A stretch of DNA of 64,000 nt from an uncultured Lachnospiraceae bacterium (GCA_900316165.1 ONBW01000006.1:62001-126000); one strand, 5' to 3'; shown: positions 35,664-44,955, counted from the stretch's first letter. A program made the numbers and translations. Notes: generated by a model from the letters alone, not told the origin.

Positions 35664-36591
35664 CCAGGTTCATGTTTGGACTGTAGGTACTGTTGTCGTT
35701 TTCATCATTAATGACAGTTGCGTCATTTCCTGTACCGATGATTATCTGAACCCTGTTTATCGCATCGAGCTCACAGAGTGAGTCTACAATAGAGTAAATT
35801 CTAAGCTGCTCTGAGACATTGCCACCGGCATTATCAAGTGTAGAATCGAGATTTACATAGCAGATTCCGTCATTAACACTTACAGAGAGAACTTTAACAG
35901 AGGAAGGCAGGGTCACATCGGCGTTCTTGTCATCAGGCTTCTTTGAAAGCTGGCTGATCACCGCCTGTGCAATCGGCACATTCTCATTTACATGTGCCTC
36001 TCTGGTCTCCTTTAAGAGTCCACTTCCATCCACAGCCGGGCAGTAAAGAGTAAGCGAAACAGATTTGGTCGAATCCTGCTCGAAATCAAAATCGTCGACA
36101 AAGGAATCTGCCGTCATTGCACCAATCGCATTGCCCTCGCTGTCTAAAAGTGACTCGTTTACTATTCGAAAAGTAACCGAACTCACATCAGGCAGCTGGA
36201 CAAGTGTCTTTACTACAGCTGCCCTAAGAAGTGCCTCCTGAACCTTACTGAGTGTCTCATAGTCTCTCGAAAATGAAATCATAAGCTGTCCGCCTTTAAG
36301 GGAAAAATTTCTTATCGTAATCTGCTCAGGGATAGGATTTGTATAGTTCTTGTCAGATTTGGCAGTTGAAAGCTCCGTAAGCAGATTCCTGATTTTCTGG
36401 TGAGTATTGTCACCCTTGACAGTTTCAGAGACTGGATAGAGTGAAGTCTTGAGCTGATTTAAGTAGTAAACGTTTATTTTTCCTTTCGCGGAAGTCTTCT
36501 TAGCGCTCTTACTTCCGCATGATATTAATGATAGAACAAGGAGCATACAAAGCAGTACGCAGCCTGTTTTTTTAAGAAAATGCTTTATCAT
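35647..36591 (-). CDS. Lipoprotein with two GerMN domains
   Basis: 314 residues. Lipoprotein signal: Lys-rich start, hydrophobic stretch, lipobox Leu-Ile-Ser-Cys at C25. Two GerMN domains follow (about 38-160 and 175-300). GerMN domains occur in spore germination GerM and in actinobacterial LpqB. The ATG overlaps the kinase stop (ATGA), so it is the third member of a regulator-kinase-lipoprotein operon and may modulate the kinase from outside the membrane. Confidence 0.85.
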   Translation of the reverse strand: MIKHFLKKTGCVLLCMLLVLSLISCGSKSAKKTSAKGKINVYYLNQLKTSLYPVSETVKGDNTHQKIRNLLTELSTAKSDKNYTNPIPEQITIRNFSLKGGQLMISFSRDYETLSKVQEALLRAAVVKTLVQLPDVSSVTFRIVNESLLDSEGNAIGAMTADSFVDDFDFEQDSTKSVSLTLYCPAVDGSGLLKETREAHVNENVPIAQAVISQLSKKPDDKNADVTLPSSVKVLSVSVNDGICYVNLDSTLDNAGGNVSEQLRIYSIVDSLCELDAINRVQIIIGTGNDATVINDENDNSTYSPNMNLVISEE

Positions 36592-38027
36592 GACTGCTCC
36601 TTTATATAGATGAGCGGGATTCTGACATCAAAGGTCGTTCCCTCTCCAACTACTGAATGTACTTTTATCTCACCGTGATGCATGTCGATAGCATTTTTCG
36701 TTATTGAAAGACCGAGGCCGGTTCCTCCGATTTCCCTCGAATGTGATTTATCGACACGGTAGAATCTCTCAAAAATCCTGTCTAAGGAATCGGCAGGGAT
36801 TCCCATACCACTGTCCTCGACACTGATATAGAAATACTGATGATCAGCGTTTAATGATACGTGGACGTAGCCGCCCTCCTTATTGTATTTGATGCCGTTT
36901 TCAATCAGGTTCATTATAGCAAGCGAGAGCTTTACCTCATCGACCTCGGCATTTACAGGTCTGAAGCTTTCGAGCACGAGCTCGACCTTCTGCTTTTCTG
37001 CGATAGGTCCAAGTCTCTTTAAAAGGGATTCGAGCATCTCGTTTATATTCTTCGACTCGATGTTCATCGTAGCACCGGATTTGTCCATACGAACAAGGGA
37101 AAGCAGGTCATTTATGATCTTTGTCTCCCTGTCTATCTCATGGGTGATATCCTGCATGAAATCCTGATACAGTTCGATTGCTGCACCGTCACCCATAGAA
37201 TTTAGAGAATCCGCGAGCACCTTCATCGATGTAAGAGGAGTCTTAAGCTCATGAGACACGTTTGATACGAATTCCTGTCTCGACTCATCTATATCACGCA
37301 TCTTCTGCATGACCTCGTTGAAATTATCGGAGATCTGTTCTGTCTCTGTATAGTTATCAACCTTTACCTCTTTATGAGTATCCTGAGATGACAGGATTAG
37401 GTCCGCAAGCTTCTCAAATGGATTAGTGAAGTGGTCTGAGAAAAATACCGCGATAAGAACTATTACAACAATCAAAACTAAGAGTATGTACGTATACAGG
37501 TTTCTGAAAAAGGTGATATTCTGCTCTAAGGTATCTGTGGATTTTGTGATAAGGATAACGCCCTCGACTGTATTTGACTTATCAGACGCTGTGATAGGAA
37601 CAGTCAGTATAAGACACTTGCTTACATTATCATAAACGCTGGTCCTCTCGCCCTTAAGACTTTTTATGACATTCTCCCAGACAAAGGTCTTTCCATCGCT
37701 TAAGTCGTAAGTATCCTTTACGACGCGGAGAGTATTATCAATAATAATGATTCGTCCGGAATAGATATTACCTAAAGCCTTAAGCTGGGTATTTATCGTA
37801 TCGATATCTGTATCCTTTAAGTACCCTGTCGAAATGATCTGATCGTTTAGAAGCTGGGCCTGGCTTGTCATTGAAATAGTATCATTACTTAAAGCCCTGT
37901 TCTGATAAAAGGACAAGAAAATGCCCCCGATAACACAACCAGGGACAAATCCTAAAATGATAAAGGCCACCAGCAGAACGGTCTTTAAACTATGCAGTTT
38001 TTTAAAAAATGAAAACCTCTGCTTCAT
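36588..38027 (-). CDS. Two-component sensor histidine kinase (WalK/PhoR/MtrB-like)
   Basis: 479 residues: TM1 about 17-41, an extracytoplasmic sensor of about 135 residues, TM2 about 179-197, HAMP (200-250), dimerisation domain with the phosphate-accepting H259 (Ser-His-Glu-Leu-Lys-Thr-Pro), and HATPase_c with the N-box (N373/N377), Asp-Ser-Gly-Met-Gly-Ile and Gly-Thr-Gly-Leu-Gly-Leu. No PAS domain is evident, unlike WalK. It starts 15 bases after the response regulator gene. Confidence 0.92.
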   Translation of the reverse strand: MKQRFSFFKKLHSLKTVLLVAFIILGFVPGCVIGGIFLSFYQNRALSNDTISMTSQAQLLNDQIISTGYLKDTDIDTINTQLKALGNIYSGRIIIIDNTLRVVKDTYDLSDGKTFVWENVIKSLKGERTSVYDNVSKCLILTVPITASDKSNTVEGVILITKSTDTLEQNITFFRNLYTYILLVLIVVIVLIAVFFSDHFTNPFEKLADLILSSQDTHKEVKVDNYTETEQISDNFNEVMQKMRDIDESRQEFVSNVSHELKTPLTSMKVLADSLNSMGDGAAIELYQDFMQDITHEIDRETKIINDLLSLVRMDKSGATMNIESKNINEMLESLLKRLGPIAEKQKVELVLESFRPVNAEVDEVKLSLAIMNLIENGIKYNKEGGYVHVSLNADHQYFYISVEDSGMGIPADSLDRIFERFYRVDKSHSREIGGTGLGLSITKNAIDMHHGEIKVHSVVGEGTTFDVRIPLIYIKEQS

Positions 38028-38042
38028 CTGCCTGATCCATAA

Positions 38043-38723
38043 TTATTTCTGATAAAAGTAACCCATGCCCCACTTGGTATGTATATAACGTGGCTCACTT
38101 GGGTTCGGTTCTATTTTTTCACGAAGACGTCTGATGTGTACGTCAACCGTTCTGGCATCACCTGGGAAATCAGCGCCCCAGACTTCCTTTAACAGGGCAT
38201 CCCTGCTGTAGACCTTGCCAGGATGATTTACGAGAAGAAGCATCATCTCAAACTCCTTGGATGTGAGGTTATACTCCTTATCCTTTATATAGATACGGCG
38301 GCTCGCTGTATCTATACGGATATCGCCACTTGTAATCACATCGGTGTCAGGCTTTTCCTCAGGCTTAGATCTGCGGAGCACGGCCTTGATTCTAGCCTTA
38401 ACCTCAAGAATATTAAACGGCTTCGTGATATAGTCATCTGCACCATACTCGAGTCCCATGATTTTGTCCATATCATCGCCCTTTGCGGTGAGCATCATAA
38501 TAGGGACATCGGACTTTTCTCTGACACGCTGACATACCTCATAGCCATCGAGCTTAGGAAGCATCAGATCAAGCAGAATCATATCGTAGTTATTGGATAA
38601 GGCCTTTTCTACAGCCTCCTCTCCATCATACGCTGTATCTACTTCCATTCCGTCCTGCTCTAATGCAAACTTTATTCCTTTAACAATAATCTTCTCGTCG
38701 TCAACTACCAGAATCCGTGCCAT
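38043..38723 (-). CDS. OmpR/PhoB-family response regulator
   Basis: 226 residues: receiver domain with acidic D8/D9, phospho-acceptor D52, T79 and K101, then a winged-helix DNA-binding domain with Arg-Thr-Val-Asp-Val-His-Ile-Arg-Arg-Leu-Arg-Glu-Lys. Close to WalR/PhoB/MtrA. Partner of the kinase at 36588-38027. It begins six bases after comEA, so competence and envelope signalling genes share a transcript. Confidence 0.93.
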   Translation of the reverse strand: MARILVVDDEKIIVKGIKFALEQDGMEVDTAYDGEEAVEKALSNNYDMILLDLMLPKLDGYEVCQRVREKSDVPIMMLTAKGDDMDKIMGLEYGADDYITKPFNILEVKARIKAVLRRSKPEEKPDTDVITSGDIRIDTASRRIYIKDKEYNLTSKEFEMMLLLVNHPGKVYSRDALLKEVWGADFPGDARTVDVHIRRLREKIEPNPSEPRYIHTKWGMGYFYQK

Positions 38724-38729
38724 TTTTCC

Positions 38730-39293
38730 TTAAACCGTTATTTTGTCCTTTATCCTCTGGTAAGTGGAGTCTCCTATCCCACTTACATTTGTAATATCCT
38801 CTGTCTTTTTAAACGGGCCGTTTTCCTCGCGGTAAGCTATGATCGCAGCCGCTCTAGATGGACCTATGCCACTTATCGTAGTAAGAGTATCCTGATCAGC
38901 CCTGTTTATATCGACTTTTCCATCAGCCTTTGTCCCGCTCTCCTCTGCAGTCTTTTTCTGCTCTTTAAGCTCCTTTTTGGTAAGTACAGTAAGCTTCTGT
39001 CCATCAGTCAAAAGCTCTGCGAGGTTGAGCTCTGAGTCCGCAGCGTCCTCTTTAAGGCCACCTGCTTTCTCGACCAAAAGAAAGACTCTCGAATCAGCCG
39101 GGAGCTTATAGACTCCTGGCTTTTTTACAGCTCCATCTATCTGAACGTAGATCAGATCTGTGTCCTGCTCTTCGCCTTCAATTACACCATCTGACTCGGT
39201 CTTAGCTGTTTTGGTTTCCAGATAAGAAGTGTTACCACAGCCACAAAAAGACATAGAAAATAGAAGGAGCAGAAGAAAAATTAACTTTCTCAT
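38730..39293 (-). CDS. comEA: ComEA-type DNA-binding protein
   Basis: 187 residues from the ATG at 39293 (CAGGAG upstream). Hydrophobic signal with Phe-Cys-Gly-Cys, possibly a lipobox; an SLBB domain (about 55-110, Val-Gln-Ile-Asp-Gly-Ala-Val-Lys-Lys-Pro-Gly-Val-Tyr); and a C-terminal helix-hairpin-helix pair (about 125-187) with Val-Asp-Ile-Asn-Arg-Ala and Gly-Ile-Gly. It binds DNA outside the membrane and hands it to ComEC. First gene of an operon with a two-component system. Confidence 0.9.
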   Translation of the reverse strand: MRKLIFLLLLLFSMSFCGCGNTSYLETKTAKTESDGVIEGEEQDTDLIYVQIDGAVKKPGVYKLPADSRVFLLVEKAGGLKEDAADSELNLAELLTDGQKLTVLTKKELKEQKKTAEESGTKADGKVDINRADQDTLTTISGIGPSRAAAIIAYREENGPFKKTEDITNVSGIGDSTYQRIKDKITV

Positions 39294-39338
39294 AAGCATC
39301 TCCTGTAAAAACATGGAGATAACTGCACTGCACCTTCT

Positions 39339-39367
39339 ATTCTAAAGGAAACTATTTATTTTTACAA
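39339..39367 (-). promoter_or_regulatory. comEA operon promoter
   Basis: Read leftward: TTGTAA (39362-39367), 17 bases, TAGAAT (39339-39344), about 45 bases before comEA. Confidence 0.55.
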
Positions 39368-39377
39368 GCTAAAATTT

Positions 39378-40580
39378 TTATGAAAAGCTGTCCAAAACTT
39401 CTGTGAGTTTCCTCTCCATCTCGTCAAACCCGCTCTTTTCCATAACAAGCGGCGGCAGGAAACGAATCAGGTTTCCTTCGGCTGACAATAAAACAAGTCC
39501 GTTATTTAAAGCTTTGTTCAATATCTGACCAACCGGAATGCTCTCGTCGATTATAAGTCCCTGCATGAAGCCTAAGCCTCTGTGTCCATGGACGAATGGA
39601 TATTTCTCTGTAAGCTTATCAAGAATTCCCTCGAAGTAAGGTGTTAGCTCCTTTACATGATCAGAAAGATGTCTATTCTGGATGATGTCAAGAGATTTAG
39701 ATACAGCTGCAAGAACGAATGGATTTCCACCGTAGGTGCTGCCGTGGTCTCCCGGCTCAAGAGAATTCTCTGCCACCTCATTTGTTACAAGGAAGGCTCC
39801 TACCGGAACACCGCCGCCAAGAGCTTTGGCGGTAGTAAGGATATCAGGCTTTATTCTATACTGCTCAAATGCATAGTTTGAACCAGTTCTTCCAAGTCCA
39901 CACTGAATCTCATCGATTATAAGTAAAAGGCCGTTGTCATCACAGAGCTTTCTTAAGCCCTGCATGAATTCCTTTGTGGCAGGAGTTACACCACCCTCAC
40001 CCTGAACAGTCTCAGTGATTATAGCGCAGGTATTTTTATCGATCTGCTTTGCCACACTGTCTAAGTCATTAAAGGTCGCAAACTCTGCTCCATCCATCAG
40101 AGGATAGAAAGGTTCCCTGTAGTGCTCGGTTCCTGTAACAGAAACGGCACCGACAGTTCTTCCGTGGAAGCTGTGGTTCATCGCGATTATCTCGTAATTT
40201 CCCTTGCCGTGCTTTTTATATGCGTACTTCTTTGCTGTCTTAAGGGCACCCTCGATGGCCTCTGCACCAGAGTTCGTAAAGAATACTTTGTCCATTCCGC
40301 TGATTTTGCAGATCTTCTCAGCTGCATCAAGAAGCGGCTCATGGTAGAAGAGGTTTGAGGTGTGGAGGATTTTATCTATCTGAGCCTTAAGCGTATCGGT
40401 ATACTCCTTGTCATTATATCCAAAGGCCATAACGCCGATTCCGCTGCCGAAGTCTAAGTATTTCTTTCCATCTGTATCGTAGAGATATACGCCTTCTCCT
40501 CTTTCAAAAATAACCGGAAAACGGTTATAAACATGGATCAGATGTTCATCGGCTTTTTTTATAAAATCAGTTTTGTTCAT
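39378..40580 (-). CDS. argD: Acetylornithine aminotransferase
   Basis: 400 residues from the ATG at 40580, with GAGGAAAG upstream; it overlaps argB by 14 bases. Class-III aminotransferase: Asn-Ser-Gly-Ala-Glu-Ala near 105, Asp-Glu-Ile-Gln-Cys-Gly near 220 and the PLP lysine in Thr-Thr-Ala-Lys-Ala-Leu-Gly-Gly near 250. Converts N-acetylglutamate semialdehyde to N-acetylornithine with PLP. Last gene of GNAT-argJ-argB-argD. Confidence 0.94.
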   Translation of the reverse strand: MNKTDFIKKADEHLIHVYNRFPVIFERGEGVYLYDTDGKKYLDFGSGIGVMAFGYNDKEYTDTLKAQIDKILHTSNLFYHEPLLDAAEKICKISGMDKVFFTNSGAEAIEGALKTAKKYAYKKHGKGNYEIIAMNHSFHGRTVGAVSVTGTEHYREPFYPLMDGAEFATFNDLDSVAKQIDKNTCAIITETVQGEGGVTPATKEFMQGLRKLCDDNGLLLIIDEIQCGLGRTGSNYAFEQYRIKPDILTTAKALGGGVPVGAFLVTNEVAENSLEPGDHGSTYGGNPFVLAAVSKSLDIIQNRHLSDHVKELTPYFEGILDKLTEKYPFVHGHRGLGFMQGLIIDESIPVGQILNKALNNGLVLLSAEGNLIRFLPPLVMEKSGFDEMERKLTEVLDSFS

Positions 40581-41475
40581 CGTATCTTTCCTCGTCATCT
40601 GAAATAATAGCAGTTCCAATACCTTTGTTGGTAAAAATCTCAAGCAGCAGGCAGTGCTCAATTCGGCCGTCGAGAATATGGACTCTGTGAACTCCGTTGT
40701 CGATTGCACTTATGCAGCTTTTAACCTTTGGAAGCATTCCGCCGGCTACTGTTCCGTCCTCGATAAGCCCCTTTGCCTCGGTTACCGAAAGTTCAGAAAT
40801 AAGTGAGGTTGGATCGTCCTTATCCTTTAAGACTCCAGGAGTATCTGTAAGGAAGGCGAGCTTATCAGCCTTTAGTGCCTCAGCTATAGCTGTCGCAGCG
40901 TCGTCTGCGTTGATATTATAGGTGTTGAAATCGTCGTCCATTCCTATAGGGCAGACGATTGGAAGAAAGTCTCTGTCTAACAGGTCGTAAAGTATTTTGG
41001 TATCGACCTTTTTTACATCTCCTACGAATCCAATGTCTTCACCGTTAGAATACTTCTTCTCGACGTTTAAGAGGTTTCCGTCCTTTCCGCTGATGCCGCA
41101 GGCCTTGACACCAAGGCTTTCAACCATGGTTACAAGAGACTTGTTGACCTTATTGAGGACCATCTCTGCTATATCCATTGTCGGCTGATCTGTGACACGA
41201 AGTCCGTTTACAAATCTAGGCTCCATTCCTGCTCTCTTAACCCAGGTCGAGATTTCCTTTCCGCCGCCATGGACGATAATAGGCTTGAAGCCTACGAGCT
41301 TTAACAGGGTCACATCCTGGATGACCTGTTTCTTTAAGTGGTCGTCAAGCATAGCCGAGCCACCGTACTTGATGACTATGATTTTTCTATTGAATCTCTG
41401 GATGTATGGCAGTGCCTCGATAAGGATCTCAGCCTTTTTCATGACTGTCTGCATCTCTTCTTTTCTCATTATCAT
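40567..41475 (-). CDS. argB: Acetylglutamate kinase
   Basis: 302 residues. Amino-acid kinase fold: [15 protein letters not shown] and Asn-Ile-Asn-Ala-Asp-Asp-Ala-Ala. Phosphorylates N-acetylglutamate. An N-terminal helix before the kinase fold (about 20 residues) is typical of arginine-inhibited hexameric enzymes. TAGGAG lies before the ATG at 41475; a second ATG at codon 3 is possible. Confidence 0.95.
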   Translation of the reverse strand: MIMRKEEMQTVMKKAEILIEALPYIQRFNRKIIVIKYGGSAMLDDHLKKQVIQDVTLLKLVGFKPIIVHGGGKEISTWVKRAGMEPRFVNGLRVTDQPTMDIAEMVLNKVNKSLVTMVESLGVKACGISGKDGNLLNVEKKYSNGEDIGFVGDVKKVDTKILYDLLDRDFLPIVCPIGMDDDFNTYNINADDAATAIAEALKADKLAFLTDTPGVLKDKDDPTSLISELSVTEAKGLIEDGTVAGGMLPKVKSCISAIDNGVHRVHILDGRIEHCLLLEIFTNKGIGTAIISDDEERYDEQN

Positions 41476-41490
41476 TTTGAAATTCTCCTA

Positions 41491-42717
41491 TTATGACCTA
41501 TAGTCCGCGTTTATTTTTACATAATCGTAGGTGAGGTCGCAGCCCCAGGCTGTGGCTTCGGCAGTTCCCTGCTTCATATCGCAGATGCAGGTGACCTTCT
41601 CTGAAGATAAGACCTTTGTGGCCTCGTCTTCACTGTAATCAGTGGCGATTCCGTCCTTTACTAAGATTATCTGTCCGTTCTCACTTTCAACAGTTATATC
41701 AACTTTTTCAGGGTCGAAGTCAGCTCCTGAGTATCCTAAGGCACAGAGGATTCTGCCCCAGTTCGCGTCGTGTCCGAAGATTGCTGCCTTTGTCAGATTT
41801 GAAGTAATAACTGACTTCGCAAATGTCTTGGCCTCAGCCTTGTCTCTGCAGTGGATAGCCTTTACCTCGAAAAGAGCTGTCGCGCCCTCGCCGTCACCAG
41901 CCATCTTCATAGCAATCTCTCTTGCCACATAGAAAAGTCCATCTGTAAATGCCTTATAGTCATCGTCTTCTGCTGCAATCTCTTTGTTTCCGGCCTCACC
42001 GTTTGCAAGGACTACGCAGGTATCGTTTGTAGAGGTGTCGCCGTCTACCGAAATCATATTAAAAGTATCACAGACTATTGATGAAAGTGCCTGCTGTAAA
42101 AGCTGCTTCTTTATAGCTGCATCAGTTGTGATAAAGCAGAGCATCGTACACATATCAGGGTGAATCATGCCGCTGCCCTTAGCCATGGCGCCGATCGTTA
42201 CAGTAGTTCCGTCACTCATCGGGATTTCTACAGCAATCTGCTTTGGCTTGGTATCCGTGGTCATGATAGCCTTTGCAGCATCAAGACCAGCCTCCTCTGT
42301 GTCTGAAAGCTTTCCAGACAGTGCCTTAACGCCAGCTTTTACTTTTTCAATAGGGAGCTGCATTCCGATTACACCAGTCGAGCCGACGAGAGTTGAATTA
42401 TCCTCGAAGCCTAAGGCTGCCTCAGCTGATTTTGCCGTTTCGTTGCAATAGAAGAAACCTTCTTCTCCGGTGCAGGCATTTGCTATGCCGGCATTAACGA
42501 CTACGGTGTGGATGCCCTTTGACTCCTCGATAACCTTCTTATCGAAAAGTACAGGAGCTGCCTTTACGACATTCCTTGTAAAAGTACCCGCTGCCACGCA
42601 TGGACTCTTACTTACTATCATAGCCATATCGTCTCTGCCGGTGTACTTGATACCGGCAGCTGTATTTGCTGCCTCAAAACCCTTTGGCGATGTAACGCCG
42701 CCTGAAATAACCTTCAT
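41491..42717 (-). CDS. argJ: Bifunctional ornithine acetyltransferase / N-acetylglutamate synthase
   Basis: 408 residues. Self-cleaving ArgJ: the nucleophile is T191 in Met-Cys-Thr-Met-Leu, where the residue before the Thr is Cys rather than the common Ala. Lys-Gly-Ser-Gly-Met-Ile-His-Pro precedes it. It recycles acetyl groups from N-acetylornithine to glutamate. Situated 12 bases after the GNAT gene and 15 before argB. argC, often first in such clusters, is not in the window. Confidence 0.95.
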   Translation of the reverse strand: MKVISGGVTSPKGFEAANTAAGIKYTGRDDMAMIVSKSPCVAAGTFTRNVVKAAPVLFDKKVIEESKGIHTVVVNAGIANACTGEEGFFYCNETAKSAEAALGFEDNSTLVGSTGVIGMQLPIEKVKAGVKALSGKLSDTEEAGLDAAKAIMTTDTKPKQIAVEIPMSDGTTVTIGAMAKGSGMIHPDMCTMLCFITTDAAIKKQLLQQALSSIVCDTFNMISVDGDTSTNDTCVVLANGEAGNKEIAAEDDDYKAFTDGLFYVAREIAMKMAGDGEGATALFEVKAIHCRDKAEAKTFAKSVITSNLTKAAIFGHDANWGRILCALGYSGADFDPEKVDITVESENGQIILVKDGIATDYSEDEATKVLSSEKVTCICDMKQGTAEATAWGCDLTYDYVKINADYRS

Positions 42718-42728
42718 CTGATTCCTTT

Positions 42729-43178
42729 CTATTTGTTGAAGTTCGTTATATTTTTCTCATTGAGATAAAAATCATAGACGTTGAAGTCGACCCGCTCTTT
42801 CCAGCCTTCCCCCTGCCAGAAGCTGTTTCCGACTGAATTGTCTTTAAAAGCTACTAATGAAATTTTATTCACCTTTGCCTTATGCAGTCTCTTCATGCAG
42901 AAGACTGTCATTGCCTTTCCGATTCCCTGTCTTCGTCTGTCTTCTCTCACGCAGACATGGTAAAAACAGGCGGTTCTGCCATCGTGTCCGCAGAGGATAC
43001 TACCTATAATATCGTCTCCATCTACAGCCACCACTGAAAAACCTGGATTCCTGTCAAGAAAAGCCTCTACTCCCTCCTTCGAATCATCTATAGACCTGAT
43101 GCCAAAACCGTGGATAGACATCCATAGAGCATGGACCTTTTCAAAGTCTTCAATTGTCATTTCTCTTAAACTAACCAT
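42729..43178 (-). CDS. GNAT family N-acetyltransferase in the arginine operon
   Basis: 149 residues with the acetyl-CoA loop Arg-Arg-Gln-Gly-Ile-Gly-Lys-Ala near residue 86 and a typical GNAT core. AGAGG lies before the ATG. It occupies the first place of the argJBD operon, where argC would commonly lie. It could be a short-form N-acetylglutamate synthase or an unrelated acetyltransferase; the sequence alone does not decide. Confidence 0.78.
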   Translation of the reverse strand: MVSLREMTIEDFEKVHALWMSIHGFGIRSIDDSKEGVEAFLDRNPGFSVVAVDGDDIIGSILCGHDGRTACFYHVCVREDRRRQGIGKAMTVFCMKRLHKAKVNKISLVAFKDNSVGNSFWQGEGWKERVDFNVYDFYLNEKNITNFNK

Positions 43179-43314
43179 AAAACCTCTGGTGATATATCAT
43201 GAGATCAGCTTAAAATCAGCTTCTCAGACACCATAATATAGATTTATGAGCGTTTCGCGCTCACAAATAATAATCATAGCACAAATACGCTTTATTTGCG
43301 ATATTTTTTACATG

Positions 43315-43328
43315 TGCATAATAATACA
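43315..43328. promoter_or_regulatory. ARG box 1 (ArgR operator)
   Basis: TGCATAATAATACA fits the palindromic ArgR half-site pattern TGNATWWWWATNCA at every position. In the divergent region between GNAT-argJBD and argG. Confidence 0.75.
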
Positions 43329-43358
43329 TCTTTAGATTTGAAAAATCAAGATTTATTT

Positions 43359-43372
43359 TGATTATTTATTCA
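43359..43372. promoter_or_regulatory. ARG box 2 (ArgR operator)
   Basis: TGATTATTTATTCA matches TGNATWWWWATNCA with one deviation; the reverse strand resembles the Bacillus form ATGAATAAAAAT. Centre 44 bases from box 1. Confidence 0.6.
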
Positions 43373-43389
43373 TAAATTTGTCAATAAAA

Positions 43390-43403
43390 TGTATAAATTT
43401 ACA
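43390..43403. promoter_or_regulatory. ARG box 3 (ArgR operator)
   Basis: TGTATAAATTTACA, a near-perfect palindrome with one deviation from TGNATWWWWATNCA. It abuts the argG -35 box, so ArgR bound here would block polymerase. Centre 31 bases from box 2. Confidence 0.75.
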
Positions 43404-43404
43404 C

Positions 43405-43433
43405 TTGAAGTCTGACGTGATTAAGTGTAATAT
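43405..43433 (+). promoter_or_regulatory. argG promoter
   Basis: TTGAAG (43405-43410), 17 bases, TAATAT (43428-43433). A TATAAT three bases further on is an alternative -10 with 20-base spacing. Directly behind ARG box 3. Confidence 0.6.
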
Positions 43434-43472
43434 AATGTAGTTGGTAAATTTTTATACGAAAGGATTTTTTAA

Positions 43473-44711
43473 ATGGCAAACGATAAGGTTGTACTCGCCT
43501 ACTCAGGCGGACTTGACACCACGGCTATCATCCCATGGCTCAAGGAGAATTATGGATACGATGTAATCTGCTGCTGCGTTGACTGCGGTCAGGAGGAGGA
43601 GCTCGACGGACTTGAGGAGCGTGCAAAGCTTTCAGGAGCCAGCAAGCTCTATATCGAGGATATCACAGACGACTTCGCTGAAAACTACATCATGCCTTGT
43701 GTAATGGCTGACGCTGTTTACGAGGATAAGTACCTGCTTGGTACATCAATGGCCCGCCCAGGCATCGCAAAGAAGCTCGTTGAGGTAGCCAGAAAAGAGA
43801 ATGCTGTCGCTATCTGCCACGGTGCTACCGGAAAGGGTAACGACCAGATCAGATTCGAGCTCTCTATCAAGGCTTTAGCTCCTGATATCAAAATCATCGC
43901 TCCATGGCGTGATGACAAGTGGAAGCTCCAGTCCCGTCAGGACGAGATAGACTATGCAAAGGCACATGGAATCAATCTTCCATTCTCAGTTGACCAGTCA
44001 TATTCACGTGACAGAAACCTCTGGCACATAAGCCACGAGGGACTTGAGCTCGAGGATCCTTCAAACGAGCCTAACTATGATCATCTGCTCGTTCTTTCAA
44101 ACACACCTCAGAAGGCTCCGGACGAGGGTGAGTTCGTAACAATGACCTTTGAGTCTGGTGTACCTACTTCCATCAACGGAAAGAAAATGAAAGTCGCAGA
44201 TATCATTCGTGAGCTCAACCGTCTCGGCGGAAAGCACGGCATCGGTATTATAGATATCGTAGAGAACCGTGTAGTTGGAATGAAGAGCCGTGGCGTCTAT
44301 GAGACTCCTGGTGGAACTATCCTCTGCGAGGCTCACAAGCAGCTCGAGGAGCTCTGCCTCGACCGTGATACCATGGACTTCAAGAAGGACGTTGCCAACC
44401 GTATGGCACAGCTTGTTTACGAAGGCAAGTGGTACACTCCTACTATGGAAGGTCTTATCGCTTTCACTAAGACTGTTCAGAAACCTGTAACCGGTGAAGT
44501 TCGTTTCGAGCTCTATAAAGGAAACATCATCAAGGCCGGCACCACCTCTCCGTATTCTCTCTACAATGAGTCTCTTGCAAGCTTCACTACTGGTGACCTC
44601 TATGATCATCACGATGCTCAGGGCTTCATTACCCTCTTCGGTCTGCCTATGAAGGTTAGAGCTATGAAGATGCGCGAAGTTGAGGAGAAAGAAAAATCGA
44701 ATAACCAATGA
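43473..44711 (+). CDS. argG: Argininosuccinate synthase
   Basis: 412 residues. ATP pyrophosphatase loop Ala-Tyr-Ser-Gly-Gly-Leu-Asp-Thr-Thr near residue 9; Gly-Ala-Thr-Gly-Lys-Gly-Asn-Asp-Gln near 118. Joins citrulline and aspartate with ATP. AAAGGA precedes the ATG. No argH follows; instead the gene is followed by a fold-back element and a terminator. Preceded by three ARG boxes, so arginine repression is expected. Confidence 0.97.
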   Translation: MANDKVVLAYSGGLDTTAIIPWLKENYGYDVICCCVDCGQEEELDGLEERAKLSGASKLYIEDITDDFAENYIMPCVMADAVYEDKYLLGTSMARPGIAKKLVEVARKENAVAICHGATGKGNDQIRFELSIKALAPDIKIIAPWRDDKWKLQSRQDEIDYAKAHGINLPFSVDQSYSRDRNLWHISHEGLELEDPSNEPNYDHLLVLSNTPQKAPDEGEFVTMTFESGVPTSINGKKMKVADIIRELNRLGGKHGIGIIDIVENRVVGMKSRGVYETPGGTILCEAHKQLEELCLDRDTMDFKKDVANRMAQLVYEGKWYTPTMEGLIAFTKTVQKPVTGEVRFELYKGNIIKAGTTSPYSLYNESLASFTTGDLYDHHDAQGFITLFGLPMKVRAMKMREVEEKEKSNNQ

Positions 44712-44720
44712 CCATATTAA

Positions 44721-44940
44721 AAGCTGCCACAGATGATGGCTCACTAGGTCACGTTTTTCTGTTCGCTCGCGCGCGCTGATTAGCGGCCCTCTGACAAAAC
44801 GCACAGAATTGCTTTTATAAAAATTGCTGACGCAATTTTTTAAGCAATTCTGTTTGAACGGTTGTCACCCGGGCCGCAGCTAGCGCGCTCGTTCACGACG
44901 AAAAACGCAACAATCGTTCGCCATTCATCTGTGGCAGCTT
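44721..44940. repeat. 220-bp nested fold-back (long inverted repeat) element
   Basis: The whole segment folds on itself. Paired blocks, outside to inside: 44721-44740/44920-44940 (20 bp, one bulge), 44752-44759/44900-44907, 44771-44777/44882-44888, 44783-44789/44871-44877, 44792-44797/44862-44867, 44804-44814/44842-44852 (11 bp) and 44819-44827/44832-44840 with loop TGAC. The outer part is GC-rich (runs of GCGC and GGCC), unlike its surroundings. No reading frame is convincing. It could be a structured RNA in the argG 3' region, a MITE-like element or a cruciform-forming site; no clear target duplication is seen. Confidence 0.8.
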
Positions 44941-44955
44941 CTATAAGCCAAAAAT

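Noticed and set aside
44097..44804. Open frame of 235 codons on the minus strand across argG
   Set aside because: It is antisense to a well-conserved argG, has no family features and begins inside the fold-back element.
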